Origin: Verrucomicrobiia bacterium
GTDB taxonomy: Bacteria; Verrucomicrobiota; Verrucomicrobiia; Limisphaerales; UBA8199
Assembly: GCA_035946615.1 (NCBI GenBank)
Contig: DASYZB010000001.1
Location: 1 to 32,917, forward strand
Length of the DNA stretch: 32,917 nt
Reading direction: 5' to 3'
Position numbers and translations under genes: made by a program. The notes under the pieces were generated by a model that was given only the letters and a program-made list of their open reading frames with translations, ran no database searches and had not been told where the DNA came from. Shown here piece after piece: positions 32,250-32,917 of this stretch; the stretch's first letter is position 1, and each line of letters starts with the position of its first letter.

Positions 32250-32917
32250 TCAACGGTAGTAAAACGACTGGTCGAAACCGGGCTTGTAGCCGGTTCGCGT
32301 GATGCCCGCGTAGCCGTAGATTCTGAGGTGGAAACTATTGCCCGCCGGCGGCTTTGGCTGGGTAATCGTGAACTTTATCCCGAGAGGGAAATACAGAATG
32401 TAATTAAGAAACGGCGAAGGCGGATATTCGACGGAGGCGTAATTTATGCATTCGTCAAGGGCGTAGCCTGACATCCAGGCGCTGAAGAAGACGGAGTAAG
32501 TTGAGTTCTCGTCGTCCCATTCGTTATCGAAAATCGGGGCCCGCGGCTCGTACACCCACGACAAAAAAGCCTGGGCCTTTTGCGGGGCCGCATCAATCTG
32601 AGCGGAACTAAGCCGATCGAAGATGCCGAAGGCGTGTGCAAATCCAGCGTCGTCGGCCCCTTGGCAACTGTCCAGAAAGACGAACCGGTACGGGTGATTT
32701 CGGTATGCATGGCCCTGGCCAGAAAAACTGTTGCCCAAGCGGCCGCTTACGATTCCCTGCATCACGGTGACCTGCCCGCGAGGCCCATCAGACAGTTGGT
32801 ATTGGTTGCCATGGCCACTGAAGAAGAAATTTCTAGTGGCGTCCAGAACAAGGTTGTTGATGAGGTTATTCGCATCGGCCTGAGTACTCAAATAACCGGT
32901 GGCGCCAAGCTGTCCGT
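32250..32917 (-). CDS. Clan-CD cysteine peptidase-like protein, 3' part only
   Basis: The frame runs off the right edge of the window, so only the last 222 or so codons are seen. Two motifs of the caspase/metacaspase/gingipain clan are spaced correctly: 'RNFFFSGHGNQ', with the catalytic-type His at 32811-32813, and 'RFVFLDSCQGADD', with the Cys at 32664-32666. The region after it (WVYEPRAPIFDNEWDDENSTYSVFF in parts) is not one I recognise. No membrane segment is visible. The gene is 31-37 nt upstream of the HEAT lipoprotein on the same strand, so they may form an operon. CHAT-type peptidases share the His/Cys pattern and cannot be excluded. Confidence 0.7.
   Translation of the reverse strand, partial: GQLGATGYLSTQADANNLINNLVLDATRNFFFSGHGNQYQLSDGPRGQVTVMQGIVSGRLGNSFSGQGHAYRNHPYRFVFLDSCQGADDAGFAHAFGIFDRLSSAQIDAAPQKAQAFLSWVYEPRAPIFDNEWDDENSTYSVFFSAWMSGYALDECINYASVEYPPSPFLNYILYFPLGIKFTITQPKPPAGNSFHLRIYGYAGITRTGYKPGFDQSFYYR

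Noticed and set aside
1-32917. tRNA, rRNA, riboswitch, CRISPR, prophage or intact insertion sequence
   Set aside because: I looked for T-loop strings, regularly spaced repeats and transposase or integrase motifs and found none that hold up. A dedicated covariance-model scan would be the decisive test for small RNAs.

Overview
The window looks like a chromosomal segment from a member of the Verrucomicrobiota, most likely a Pedosphaera/Limisphaerales-type soil or freshwater lineage. This is an inference from gene content: a secreted DUF2961 (GH172-type) protein, a Tat-exported Gfo/Idh/MocA oxidoreductase, a HEAT lipoprotein beginning with the 'YGGRTLSEW' signature, many soluble two-component proteins, and several families of small intergenic palindromes that I associate with that phylum. 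GC content is moderately high and most genes are tightly packed. There is no phage, plasmid, CRISPR array or intact insertion sequence.

Left part (1-5142), + strand: a secreted PEBP/YbhB-like protein and a DUF4126 membrane protein, then a type II fatty-acid synthesis cluster fabD-fabG-acpP-fabF. A terminator-like hairpin lies between acpP and fabF, and a block of palindromic repeats follows fabF.

From 5143 to 23877 every gene is on the - strand; read in transcription order, right to left. (a) 23877-16205 is a nine-gene envelope and precursor run: glyoxalase-I-like VOC enzyme, folP, cdaA, YbbR/CdaR, glmM, a small-molecule methyltransferase, a SIS (sedoheptulose-7-phosphate isomerase-like) protein, a long-chain polyprenyl diphosphate synthase and an ECF sigma factor, followed by a one-TM protein that may be its anti-sigma. 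folP-cdaA-cdaR-glmM and the polyprenyl synthase-sigma pair overlap by 1-4 nt, which implies translational coupling. (b) 15904-8842 is a two-component signalling island: an Rcp1-type single-domain regulator, a REC-PAS-HisKA_3 kinase overlapping its NarL/LuxR-type regulator, then a REC protein with a C-terminal four-cysteine module overlapping a large GAF-GAF-GAF-PAS-HisKA-HATPase-REC hybrid kinase. (c) 8765-5143 holds a small membrane protein, trxB, and the secreted DUF2961 protein, whose GTG start overlaps the trxB stop.

Right part: a decayed beta-barrel-type gene (24001-24452, +) with an internal deletion and a frameshift, then a Tat-exported Gfo/Idh/MocA oxidoreductase (+). It converges on a - strand unit of a 128-aa protein with an internal duplication, pyrC, and a periplasmic thioredoxin-like protein overlapping pyrC. 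The last block (- strand, 32917-28416) contains the end of a clan-CD (caspase/gingipain-like) cysteine peptidase homologue cut by the window edge, a frameshifted HEAT lipoprotein gene, a family 2 glycosyltransferase and a GT-C (ArnT/PMT-like) membrane glycosyltransferase, the last two coupled by a TAATG overlap.

The items most worth following up are the Cys4 response regulator fused by overlap to a hybrid kinase, the coupling of an ECF sigma factor to isoprenoid synthesis beside the c-di-AMP/GlmM operon, the clan-CD peptidase beside a frameshifted HEAT lipoprotein, the internally deleted pseudogene, and the clusters of perfect hairpins around 4.9-5.07 kb and 15.1-15.3 kb.
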